DNA of 26,710 nt, from positions 1 to 26,710 of the forward strand of contig CAVVVS010000002.1 of assembly GCA_963751355.1 (NCBI GenBank). The letters are read 5' to 3'. Below the pieces are notes generated by a model. The model did no database searches and was not told the DNA's origin. It saw nothing but the letters and a program-made list of their open reading frames with translations. The position numbers and the translations under genes were made by a program. Of the stretch, positions 16,823 through 26,200 are shown piece after piece. The first letter of the stretch is position 1; each line of letters starts with the position of its first letter. Origin of the DNA: CAVVVS01 sp963751355 (lineage in GTDB: Bacteria > Bacteroidota > Ignavibacteria > Ignavibacteriales > Ignavibacteriaceae).

Positions 16823-18388
16823 CTAATCATTCTTGATAGCAATTAAACTAATATCATCCTCAGATTTATTACCGGTGAAATTCTGAAATTCCTTTCTTAT
16901 CTCTTCGAGGACATCATAATCAGCAGAAATATTTTTTACTATATTTATTAATCTTTCTGAACCGAATTGATCACCATCTGAATTCCTGGATTCAATTATT
17001 CCGTCGGTAAACATTATAAATGTATCACCTTTATCAATATTAACTGATATATCACTATAATTACCCTCGGAGGCAAACCCTAACAATAAACCATTAGAAA
17101 TTAATTTTTCCACATTTCCGTCAGAGTTTTTTTTATAAATAATCGGGAGATCACCCGCGCCGGAATACTTTAAAGTTAATAATTTATTGTTGATTACTAC
17201 TATTGACAGCGTAGTGAACACTTCCGAAATCTTAGCATCATCATAAACTGATTTATTAACACGCTGCAATATTTCGCTGGGTGAATATTCATCTGTGGCC
17301 TGTAAAACTATTCTCATTGCACTACGTACGTACCCAGCGTAAGCAAAGGCAAAATACCATGCTCCCCACTTCTTACCCATAACATCACCTAATATGATTG
17401 CCATATTATCTTCATCTATTCTAAAATAATCAATAAAATCTCCTCCAGGTATACCTTGAAACGGCTGATGCCAATGATTAATTGTAAAACCCGCAAATTC
17501 GGGGTGATTTTCCGGGACAACTTTTGCGCGCATTGAATCCGCAGCTTGATTTAGTTCGGTTACAATTTTTTCTCTTTCCTTCCCCAGGCTTTTGATTATT
17601 GCAGTAACCTTTGCTACAACCACTCTGGGTCCTGCGGTTTTTACCACATAATCCGCTATCCCCAAATCGTAACCGTCCAATATATCCTCTTCCGCTCCCT
17701 TTGCAGTCAAAAAAACAAAAGGGATAGATTTTAAAATACGATCCTTTAAAAGCATTTCTCTAAATTGAAATCCATCTATTTCCGGCATCATGATGTCCGA
17801 AATAATTATATCCGGTATGAAACCTTTCGCAATTTTAAATGCATGTTCCACTCCGGTGGCTATCTCGCATTCGAAACCTGCTTTGTTTAAATTATATTGG
17901 AATAATTTCGCTAAGGAAATATCATCATCGACCAGTAATATTTTAGGAGTTGTTTCCGAGAAAGATTTTTCAAGATTCTCTTTGACGCCGTACACCTTAT
18001 AAATATCGGATCTTCTGATTAATGCTCTTACTTTTAATAAAAGCTCATCGATATTAAACGGCTTAGTAACAATATCATCTCCCCCCACTTCCATGGCTTT
18101 TGATTTATCTTCAAGTGAATTTTTTGCCGTAACAAAAATAAAAGGTAAAGTCCTATACTTCTCATCTTCGCGAACTTTTTGACAAAAAGTAAAGCCATCC
18201 ATTTCATCCATAGTCACATCACACAACACCAGGTCTATTTTCTGCTTTTCAAGTCTTGCAAATCCTTCACCTGCACCTGTTGCTTCCAGTACATTGTAAT
18301 TATTTTTTTTTAGATGATGAGTAATTAATTTCCGTACCGTGATATCATCATCTACAACTAGAACCGAATGCATATTTTCATCTGGCAT
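16823..18388 (-). CDS. Double-receiver SpoIIE/PP2C-type serine phosphatase
   Basis: A 521-residue cytoplasmic signalling protein. Receiver 1 (about 7-125) has acidic VVDDD, Asp57 (LCDVTM), Thr87 (FVTAK) and Lys109-Pro (VTKP). Receiver 2 (about 149-268) has LLVDDD, Asp198 (ISDIMMP), Thr228 (FLTAK) and Lys250, but KTAG instead of the usual KP. The PPM/SpoIIE phosphatase domain (about 285-521) keeps its metal-binding motifs: GGDFIDYF (315-322), GDVMGKKWG (334-342), MFTDGIIE (459-466) and EDDIS (510-514). By family knowledge such proteins dephosphorylate phospho-Ser/Thr on STAS anti-sigma antagonists, and the likely substrate is the STAS protein encoded 189 bp upstream. Two tandem receivers could integrate two phosphorelay inputs. 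The start is ATG at 18386-18388; a second Met (residue 6) is possible. Confidence 0.92.
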   Translation of the reverse strand: MPDENMHSVLVVDDDITVRKLITHHLKKNNYNVLEATGAGEGFARLEKQKIDLVLCDVTMDEMDGFTFCQKVREDEKYRTLPFIFVTAKNSLEDKSKAMEVGGDDIVTKPFNIDELLLKVRALIRRSDIYKVYGVKENLEKSFSETTPKILLVDDDISLAKLFQYNLNKAGFECEIATGVEHAFKIAKGFIPDIIISDIMMPEIDGFQFREMLLKDRILKSIPFVFLTAKGAEEDILDGYDLGIADYVVKTAGPRVVVAKVTAIIKSLGKEREKIVTELNQAADSMRAKVVPENHPEFAGFTINHWHQPFQGIPGGDFIDYFRIDEDNMAIILGDVMGKKWGAWYFAFAYAGYVRSAMRIVLQATDEYSPSEILQRVNKSVYDDAKISEVFTTLSIVVINNKLLTLKYSGAGDLPIIYKKNSDGNVEKLISNGLLLGFASEGNYSDISVNIDKGDTFIMFTDGIIESRNSDGDQFGSERLINIVKNISADYDVLEEIRKEFQNFTGNKSEDDISLIAIKND

Positions 18389-18577
18389 ATCTCTAATTCA
18401 ACTTCCCACAATTGGTCTAAATATTAAAAATTATTTAATAAGCCTCGTTCAAAAAAAAGATATTAACTGAAAAGGTTATAAAAATAAGTATTATTAAAAT
18501 GCCGAGACTTATATCACTAACCTTTAAATGATCTGTTTAATTTAAGACATCCTTTTTTCCGACAAAGATTATTACGG

Positions 18578-18922
18578 TTAACTATTTTTGTAACTGTTTA
18601 CAGCTTCCTCTTTGGTTTTAAAGGATTCGAAAACTCGGTACAACCGAGTCAATTCGAACATAGAATGAACTGCAGGCTGAAATCCGACTAATTTAAGATC
18701 TCCGCCTACTCCGGTAACCTTTTTAAGTGAAACCACGAGGACACCTAAGAAAGTAGAGTCAATAAATTCACACAGAGAAAGATCTGCCACCAATTTTCTT
18801 TCGCCTGAATCTATTTCACTTGAAAGAATTTTTTTAAATTCTTCGGCCTCTTTTAAGGTAGCCCTGCTAATGTCCACAATTTCAACGATAACATCACCGT
18901 AGGTTTCTTTGATAAAATCCAT
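18578..18922 (-). CDS. STAS-domain anti-sigma factor antagonist
   Basis: A 114-residue single-domain STAS protein of the SpoIIAA/RsbV type. The phosphorylation loop DLSLCEFIDSTFLGVLV carries the candidate Ser56 (Asp55-Ser56-Thr57), at the place where anti-sigma kinases phosphorylate these antagonists. The rest matches the fold: an N-terminal strand pair with IVEIVDIS and the later GGDLKLVGFQPAVHSMFELTRL segment. In the usual partner switch, the unphosphorylated form binds the anti-sigma kinase and frees the sigma factor. No RsbW-like kinase or alternative sigma factor is in the window. It starts 31 bp after the sigma-54 activator and is followed by the phosphatase, consistent with one operon. 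The ATG has a weak AAGG ribosome binding site. Confidence 0.92.
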   Translation of the reverse strand: MDFIKETYGDVIVEIVDISRATLKEAEEFKKILSSEIDSGERKLVADLSLCEFIDSTFLGVLVVSLKKVTGVGGDLKLVGFQPAVHSMFELTRLYRVFESFKTKEEAVNSYKNS

Positions 18923-18953
18923 TTATTAAACCTTAATTTATTGAAAAAAAATT

Positions 18954-20336
18954 TTACTCCTGCGAATGATTTTCAATACCGTATTTTTCCATTAAACGGT
19001 ATATAGTTGCTCTTCCGAGCTGAAGTTTTTTTGCCGCCTCAACGATGTTCCCGTTTGTAACCTTTAAGGCATGCCTAATCGCCTCCTCTTTTAGATTTTC
19101 GAAAGGCACAATATTATCATCAGTAAACAACGGAGCTGAGTAATTCATCTTGCCTGATTTCTCATCTTCTTTAATGTGCAGAGGTAAATCATCGACATCA
19201 ATTATGTCTTTCTCCGCGATTATCAAACACCTTTCCACAGTATTTTCCATTTCCCTTATATTTCCGGGCCAGCTGTAATCATAAATTAATTGTAAAGCTT
19301 TCTTTGAAAATCCTTTAATATTTTTTCCTAGTTTTTTATTAAATGTATCCAGGAAATGCTGTGCAAGCACTAAAATATCACCTTTACGCTGCCACAACGG
19401 AGGGATATAAATAGGAAAAGAATTTAACCGGTAATAAAGGTCTTCTCTAAATTCCTTACTTTCAACTGCTTTTTTAAGATCTCTATTTGTAGCTGAAATT
19501 ATTCTAACGTCGGTTTTTATTAACTCCGTACCGCCTACTCTTTCGAATTCCTTTTCCTGAATAACTCTTAAAAGTTTAGCTTGAAGCAGCATTTCTAATT
19601 CGCCAACTTCATCAAGGAACAACGTGCCTCTGTTAGCTAGTTCAAATTTCCCAATCTTCCGCTGATGAGCACCCGTAAAAGAGCCTTTTTCGTGACCAAA
19701 AAGTTCACTTTCTAATAGTTCCCTGGGAATGGATGCACAATTAACAACTATGAAAGGATCATTTTTCCTTTTCCCGTTAAAATGGATCGCCCGTGCAATA
19801 AGTTCCTTGCCTGTTCCGCTCTCTCCATTTATAAGAACGGTTATATCATTATTCAGCACTTTTGATACGAGTTTGAAAACATCCTGCATCTTGCCGTCAG
19901 CAGATATTATGTTGGAAAAGCTATATTCCCTTTTAACATTTTCACGCAGGTTTTCCAATTCTTTGGTTAAATCATAACTTTTAATGGCATTTTTTATAGC
20001 GGGTTCCAATCTTTGCATATCGATTGGTTTCGGGAAATAATCAAACGCTCCATATTTAAGTGCTTCAACAGCAACTTCAATACTGCCTTGTGCAGAAAGA
20101 ATTATAACCGGAAGATGTTCATCCATCTTCTTAATTCTTTTTAAAGTTTCAATTCCGTTTAAACCCGGCAGCATTATATCAAGTAAAATTAAATCGGGTT
20201 TTAAATTCAGCTTTGCGAACATATCTTCACTATTGCTAAAAGCCTCAATGTCATATTTCCACTTATCTTTTACCCAATAGGTTAACAGTTTTGAAATTGC
20301 TAATTCATCATCAACAATAAAAATTAACTTATTCAC
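18954..20336 (-). CDS. NtrC-family sigma-54-dependent response regulator
   Basis: A 460-residue transcription activator. The receiver (1-125) has VDDE (8-11), Asp53 (LLDIMLPG), Ser81 (ILSAQ) and Lys103-Pro. The AAA+ domain (about 140-385) has Walker A GESGTGKE (171-178), the sigma-54 contact loop GSFTGA (218-223, usual GAFTGA with Ala to Ser), Walker B TLFLDEVG (238-245), REDLYYRLN and WPGNIREMEN (357-366). A Fis-type helix-turn-helix closes the protein (430-453, NIVEAAKKLQLGRATIYRLM). When phosphorylated it would hydrolyse ATP to open sigma-54 promoters. The start codon is GTG (20334-20336), supported by GGGAGG ten bases upstream. It starts 17 bp after the histidine kinase, its likely phosphodonor, and precedes the STAS gene by 31 bp. 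Confidence 0.95.
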   Translation of the reverse strand: MNKLIFIVDDELAISKLLTYWVKDKWKYDIEAFSNSEDMFAKLNLKPDLILLDIMLPGLNGIETLKRIKKMDEHLPVIILSAQGSIEVAVEALKYGAFDYFPKPIDMQRLEPAIKNAIKSYDLTKELENLRENVKREYSFSNIISADGKMQDVFKLVSKVLNNDITVLINGESGTGKELIARAIHFNGKRKNDPFIVVNCASIPRELLESELFGHEKGSFTGAHQRKIGKFELANRGTLFLDEVGELEMLLQAKLLRVIQEKEFERVGGTELIKTDVRIISATNRDLKKAVESKEFREDLYYRLNSFPIYIPPLWQRKGDILVLAQHFLDTFNKKLGKNIKGFSKKALQLIYDYSWPGNIREMENTVERCLIIAEKDIIDVDDLPLHIKEDEKSGKMNYSAPLFTDDNIVPFENLKEEAIRHALKVTNGNIVEAAKKLQLGRATIYRLMEKYGIENHSQE

Positions 20337-20353
20337 TCCAACGTCCTCCCTTT

Positions 20354-21976
20354 TTAACCTTTTATACCTTTAGGTAACTTGATGATAAAGGTGGTTCCTT
20401 TATTAACTTCACTCTCAACACTGATGAAACCTTTATGTAAATCTATTATTTGTTTTACAAATACCAAACCCAATCCCGTTCCCGGCAATTCTATCCCTGG
20501 TCTACTAACTCTATAAAATTTTTCAAATATATAAGGAAGATCTTTCTCCGGAATTCCAGAGCCTGTATCAGATAAAATTATTTCAAATTCTCTGAATAAA
20601 TTTTGAGCAAAAAGAGTAATTCTGCCGCCAATATTGGTAAATTTAATAGCGTTATTTAATAAACCGTCGAAAACTTGTTTTATCCTAATTTTATCTGCAT
20701 TTACCTTTACCTCATCAGATGTTATTTCGGTAGTTAGTGTTATTTTCTTTTTTTCAAAATTCGGTCTATTTTCTTCAATCACTTCATTCAGCAGATCAAC
20801 AATATTTAATTCTCTTTTTTCCAGTTCAATCTCCCCACCTTCAATTTTAGAAACATCCAGGACATCCTCAACCAATTTTGCCAGTCTTTTACCTTCATTA
20901 AATATTATTTCATTAAATTCTATTTTCATATCATTCTGCATATTAGGATCAGATAATATCGTTTCGGAAAACCCGATAATTGAAGCAAGCGGCGTCCTTA
21001 ATTCATGAGATATATTTGAGACAAATTCACTCTTCAACCGGTTTAAATCATCCAAAAATGATTTTTGATGTTTTGACCTGTTTCTTTCAATTGAAATTAA
21101 CCTACGGGCTTCAATTAGTTTTGTATTTAAATCCTGGATCTGATTTTCATATGATCGAAGTTGAGTAATATTTTTTCCGACGCCTAAGACACCGGCAATT
21201 TTACCTTTTTCAATTAACGTCTCGCCGTTGAATTCAAAAATTATGTGATTGTCATATTTACTAAGTAATGAAGCCTCAACAGACATAAATTTATGCTCCG
21301 ATAATAATCGTTGAAACGCATCCGAAACCAGCGGTTTATCTTTAGCAGAGATTAATTCTATGAAATGCCTGCCCTTTAATTCATCAGTTTGATAATTGAG
21401 CATTGCTGCTCCAAAATTATTAATCTCAGAAATAGTACCGTATTTATCCAAAATAAAAACCATATCCTCCGAGGTTTCCATAAACATGTTCAATTTATCT
21501 TCACATAATTTCATGCGGTGAATTAAATCCTCACTTTTATTAACCTTTTTTTTGGGTTTTTTTGCTTCGGCAATATGATTAATACTTTTTATTTTATTAT
21601 TCAATTCATCTATTAACTGCGAAAACTTCCCGACATTTGCGGCATTATAATTATTAATGCTATTTGATAGCAAAACCAAATAAAATATATCCGTTTTTGT
21701 TTCATCTGCGGTTAATAGTTTTATATATAAAGAATTAATTGATAACTTATCAACCATTAACTTATAAGTTTGTAAACTTTTTGCATTTTCATAGGATAAT
21801 TGCTTCGAGATATACAAATCAAAAAGAGATGTATTGAACTCATCATATACGCCGTTATCTTCACCCGTTAAGGCAACAACCTCATAATTCAATCTATTCA
21901 TTCTTAAAAGATAACATGATATACTATTGCTTACTTTTAGCAGAATTTCAAGTATGGGGATTATCTGTTCAGACAT
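20354..21976 (-). CDS. Soluble PAS-domain sensor histidine kinase
   Basis: A 540-residue kinase with no signal peptide or membrane helix, so cytoplasmic sensing is likely. The N-terminal region (1-130) resembles a sensory domain such as GAF but shows no certain motif. A Lys-rich linker (135-148) leads to a PAS domain (about 160-275, METSEDMVFILDKYGTISEI ... AGVLGVGKNITQ), a coiled coil (about 275-315), HisKA with His324 (NISHELRTPLASIIGF) and the ATPase domain: NNAIKFTN (441-448), SDTGSGIP (469-476) and GTGLGLVFVK (499-508). The four-helix HisKA class fits an NtrC-type or receiver partner. It is the first gene of the minus-strand signalling cluster; the sigma-54 activator follows after 17 bp. 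The ATG has no clear ribosome binding site. A divergent CDF gene starts 281 bp away. Confidence 0.93.
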   Translation of the reverse strand: MSEQIIPILEILLKVSNSISCYLLRMNRLNYEVVALTGEDNGVYDEFNTSLFDLYISKQLSYENAKSLQTYKLMVDKLSINSLYIKLLTADETKTDIFYLVLLSNSINNYNAANVGKFSQLIDELNNKIKSINHIAEAKKPKKKVNKSEDLIHRMKLCEDKLNMFMETSEDMVFILDKYGTISEINNFGAAMLNYQTDELKGRHFIELISAKDKPLVSDAFQRLLSEHKFMSVEASLLSKYDNHIIFEFNGETLIEKGKIAGVLGVGKNITQLRSYENQIQDLNTKLIEARRLISIERNRSKHQKSFLDDLNRLKSEFVSNISHELRTPLASIIGFSETILSDPNMQNDMKIEFNEIIFNEGKRLAKLVEDVLDVSKIEGGEIELEKRELNIVDLLNEVIEENRPNFEKKKITLTTEITSDEVKVNADKIRIKQVFDGLLNNAIKFTNIGGRITLFAQNLFREFEIILSDTGSGIPEKDLPYIFEKFYRVSRPGIELPGTGLGLVFVKQIIDLHKGFISVESEVNKGTTFIIKLPKGIKG

Positions 21977-22257
21977 TAAAACATCTTGTTAATTATTGTA
22001 ATATAATAATTTGAAATTAAATATAATACCACTTAAATAATCATAAATTTGGAATGTTTTTATTTTCATATTCTCAACTCCAAATATAAAAGAATCTGTC
22101 TCATTATAATAATTTAATATTCAAAAATATAATTAAAAAGTCAGATTTGAGTTAGATGATTTATAATTAATTATTATCTTTAAACTCTAACAATAATCCC
22201 TTTCTATACGGAATAATTTTTAACGGATTTAATTTAACTTCTATATAATCGAATAAT

Positions 22258-23109
22258 ATGGTAAAGATATTAAAAAGAGCGACTTATCTTTCGCTTATAG
22301 TAAATATAATATTGTTTTTCATAAAAGCATTTGCCGGACTGATTTCAAATTCAATTGCCGTAATTTCCGATGCCATTAATTCATTAACAGATATAATCGC
22401 ATCGGCGGCAATAATGTATAGTGTAAAAGTTTCGTTAAGAAAGCCCGATAGCGATCATCAATTCGGGCATCAAGCGGCACAGCCAATCGCCGTATTTTTG
22501 ATTGCCCTGTTTACGGCGGTTGTAGGAATAAATTTAATTGAAGAGTCAATTTCCCGGATCGCCAATCCGTACAAGACACATATTACTCCATTGGTTTACA
22601 TCATTTTAGCAGTGACAATAATAGTAAAAGTAATACTTACCCGTTATCAATCTTCCGTTGGGAAAGTTTACCGGAGTCCTGCGTTAAAAGCCAGTGCTGT
22701 TGATAGTTTAAATGATGTATTAGCATCTTCTATTTCCATAGTAGGATTAATTGGAGTGCAGCTAGGGTTTCGTTATGTTGACGGGATTGCAGGCATAATT
22801 ATAGCTTTATTTATTTTTAAATCCGGTTACGAAATTGCAAAGGAAAATATTGACTATCTGATGGGCAAAGCCGCTGATGAAGACTTTATTCTGGAGATTG
22901 CAAACATAGCCTTAAAGATTGAAGGCGTTAAGGGATTAAACGAATTGAAGTCTCATTATGTGGGCAATAGATTTCATGTGGAAATTCATATTGACGTAGA
23001 TAAAAATGTTTCAACCGAGCACTCTCACGATATTGGAAAGAGTGTACAGCGAGAAATTTCTAAACTGCCCGAGATTAGTAAGGTTTTTGTGCATATCGAT
23101 CCGGTGTAA
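22258..23109 (+). CDS. CDF-family metal cation exporter, probably Mn2+
   Basis: A 283-residue cation diffusion facilitator with about six membrane helices and a C-terminal cytoplasmic metal-binding-like domain (about 205-283, FHVEIHIDVD...VFVHIDPV). In this family a metal is exchanged for protons across the inner membrane. The transport-site quartet reads Asn41 and Asp45 in helix 2 (SDAINSLTD) and Asp149 and Asp153 in helix 5 (SAVDSLND). Zinc-type members have His in place of Asn41 and often His at the 149 position; the N-D-D-D set is that described for manganese exporters such as MntE. The substrate is inferred from these four residues only. The HQFGHQ segment (67-72) between helices 2 and 3 is typical. 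The ATG is the only good start; no manganese riboswitch was recognised upstream. Confidence 0.9.
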   Translation: MVKILKRATYLSLIVNIILFFIKAFAGLISNSIAVISDAINSLTDIIASAAIMYSVKVSLRKPDSDHQFGHQAAQPIAVFLIALFTAVVGINLIEESISRIANPYKTHITPLVYIILAVTIIVKVILTRYQSSVGKVYRSPALKASAVDSLNDVLASSISIVGLIGVQLGFRYVDGIAGIIIALFIFKSGYEIAKENIDYLMGKAADEDFILEIANIALKIEGVKGLNELKSHYVGNRFHVEIHIDVDKNVSTEHSHDIGKSVQREISKLPEISKVFVHIDPV

Positions 23110-23185
23110 TTAATGTTGGATAACTTAACAAATATTCAATACATATCTCAGTAAAAAATTCGAATTTCTCTAATCAACTAAATGC

Positions 23186-23212
23186 AATAACTAAATTTTT
23201 CATAAAGTTATT
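23186..23212. terminator. Weak hairpin between convergent genes
   Basis: AATAACT (23186-23192) pairs with AGTTATT (23206-23212) around a 13-base loop, about 75 bp after the CDF gene. It is AT-only in character and has no long T tract, so it is at best a weak terminator serving the two convergent transcripts. Confidence 0.25.
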
Positions 23213-23261
23213 TGTTAATAACACATCAAAATATACTACCCAATAATTGAAAGGGAACATT

Positions 23262-26200
23262 TTAATTCTTTACATTCTGCTTTTCTAGTGCTTCAAAATA
23301 TTTCTTTATCAAGTCTTCGTAATCTTTTGAATAACCTTGCTGAACAGATTTATTCAACTCGTCTTTTAAACGGCTCTTGCCTTTTTCGGAAGATAAGTTT
23401 AATTCAGCTGGTGAGTTGCTCACTAAATCTTCCCCTGCTTTGGACTGCCTTTCCTTTTCATAATCTCTTTCATTTACGGAACGCTGTGCATCAAGAAGTT
23501 TGGAAAGTATATGTTCCTGGAGTTGGGTAGTTTTTTCGTTTAAATCATCGCTCTTCAAGTTTGTAACTACTTCCTGCATTTGTTTTGCAATATGCTCAAG
23601 GTCGGCAGGAATCTTTTTTGACTGTCCCGAAAGCTTTGCTTCTTTATTCAACTGTTCAAGTGATTTACCAATTAAATCTTGCTGCTGCGCGAGCCGCTGT
23701 AATTGAGCCTGTTGTTCCATGGTTAATTTACCCTGCTGTGCATTTCTCAGCATTTGGGTTAGATTGTTCAAATTCATTTGCTGGGAAGACATTTTTCCCA
23801 ACTGCTGCATCAGCGACATCATTCCGCCCTGTCCGCCGCCTTGCATCATCGCCTGCATGGAATTTTTCATCCTCTCCGCAGCCTGGTTCAAAGATTCCAT
23901 TGCCTGTCCCTGATTTTGTGATGCCTGCCTGCCGTTCCTGTTCTGCATCTGTTCAATCGCTTTCATCATATCTCTTTGTGCATCACCCAAAGATTTTCCC
24001 ATCTCGGGAGTTATTGCAAATGTCTTCTGCGAAACCGAAGACATGCTCTGCATGATTTTTTGCAGATTCCTTTGAATATCATTTTGCTGTTGAGCATTTT
24101 CATTAAATGAAGAGGAATTGGGATCCATATTCTTTGACTGATTTTTCAATCCTTCCTGCTGCTTGGAAAGGGTAACAAGGTTATCGGTAATTTTCATCAT
24201 GTCCTTGAAAGTCTGAACTTGGTTTTGCTGATTTATGGATTTTTGCAAATTCTCCATTCCCTTTTGCATTTGACTCATATTTTGAGCAACCTCGCTCTGG
24301 TTTTGCATAGCCTGCTGATTCTGGTTTTGTTGTATATTTTGAGAGGCCTGTCGGGACAGTTTCTGATTTTCTTGTTTTTTATACTCATCACTTAATTTTT
24401 GAGCCTGATCCTTCGGCATATCCTTCAATTCACTCATTTTTTCCGTAAGATTTTTCAACTCCTCTGAAAATTTGTTCAGATTTTTCGATATTTCATTCTG
24501 CTTGTTTGTCAGATCATTTTTATCGGAATTATTTGACGACTTATTGTTTTCAGTTTGTTTTTTGACTTCCTGCTGGCTCTTCTTTAGTTGTTCGGCTCTC
24601 TTTACCAATTCATCAACTTTTTGTTCCACCTGGATTCTTTTTAATAAGTTCATCGTCCTTTCAATACTTTTTTTGAACTGCTCCTCGTTGAACTTTACAT
24701 TTTCCATTGCCTGCTGGGTTTGCTGTCTCAGCATACTCTTTAAAGTATCCCGCAATTTCTCCATGGCTTTTTTCATATCTTCATTGGTCATCTCGTGAAA
24801 TAACTTTTGCAGTTCCATGTACTTTTCCATAGTCTCTTTGGATAACAGTTTGTTCTGCTGCAAATCCTGCTGCATTTTTTCTAGTTGTTTCTTGATATCT
24901 TTTACTTTATTCTGAAGTTTATCAAATTTGTCAACCGCTTGTTCAATTTTTTGTTTTTCTTCCCAGGTAATATCCTTTTTATTCTGCTTCAGTTCGCGGG
25001 AAATATTTTCCATGGTCTGGCGCAAATCTTCGGCTTCTTTATAAGTATCATTTAAATCGCTTATACTGTTATTTTGGGTATTATCGGCTTTTGATAAAAT
25101 TTCATTTAGCGTAGGAACTCGTACTTTAAACATTGATGTTTTTGTGGACTTAGGACCGCTGATAATATCATTGTCAAAAATTTTCAAATAATATGAAACT
25201 ACATCCTCAGTTGCCAGATTCATCTGTGTTAGATTCCAGATATAGTTAATATCAGCTTCTGTCTGTCCCTTAGGCAGCGGTATTTCGATTGATTTAAATT
25301 CTTTTTGAGTAGGTTCATATTTTGAAGCGGATAATCTGTAGTGAAGTACGAGTTTGGTAAACCCGTAGTCGTCCGTTACTTTAACTTCTAAAGGCAGCCT
25401 ATTATCATTCGGCAGTGAAACATCTTTATCCGGCAAAATCATTTCTATCGAAGGATACGCATCAAACAAGGCTTTTATGGAATATGTGATAGGTGAAGAA
25501 TTTTGATCTCCGCGTTCATCGGTTAAAATAATTTTATAACTATTGTCTTTCTTCACTCTAAAATTAATTGATGCTTCCGAAGCATTTACTTTCATCCGGC
25601 GACCGGTAGTATCGGAAAATTGCAGCTTTGCGTCAGTCAGATTTTTTGTGGAAGTGATTTTTAAGTGAACGTTACTTCCGACTAAAGCCGTTACATTTCC
25701 ATTATCTTTTTGATTAATTTCGGGCAGTTTTGAATAAGTCGGCGGCGTGACGGTTAAATCCAAATTTTTTATAATCGGCGGGTTAATAACATCTATTAAA
25801 TATTGTTTACTATCTATATTTTGTGCGGTAGCATAATATTTAAAGGAATTTCGGACAGCATGAGATACAAATTTGTATATGCCTGTAGAATCGGGCTTAA
25901 GCTCTTCATTTTCAAAATTTGTTTGATCAGAACTTTTCACGGCAAGATAAACTTTTCCCGGTTTTTGTCCCGCTATTTTTACCGAAATTGAAATATCATC
26001 ACCCTTAGTTACCGTTGCATTGCCCGGTTCAATCTTAAAAGTAAATTTGGGAGGTGTGATAAAATCTTTATTATAATTCAAAATTCTGCCGGATGCCGCT
26101 TGAATACCGGGGATCAAGAAAAATAATACCGCAAAAACCACCAAAGTGCCCGATAAATATGCAAGAAGTTGTTTGGCTTTTTGAAAATTAACTATTGTGT

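Noticed and set aside
22000..22257. Possible metal riboswitch or clear promoter between the PAS kinase and CDF genes
   Set aside because: No conserved riboswitch-like stem was recognised; TATAAT at 22244-22249 is too close to the ATG (8 bases between) to be a normal -10 element for that gene.
23288..24055. Several plus-strand frames of 60-156 codons opposite the coiled-coil region
   Set aside because: They are antisense shadows of a repetitive Gln/Lys-rich coding region, overlap one another, and their products are Ser/Phe/Cys-rich with no recognisable domain.
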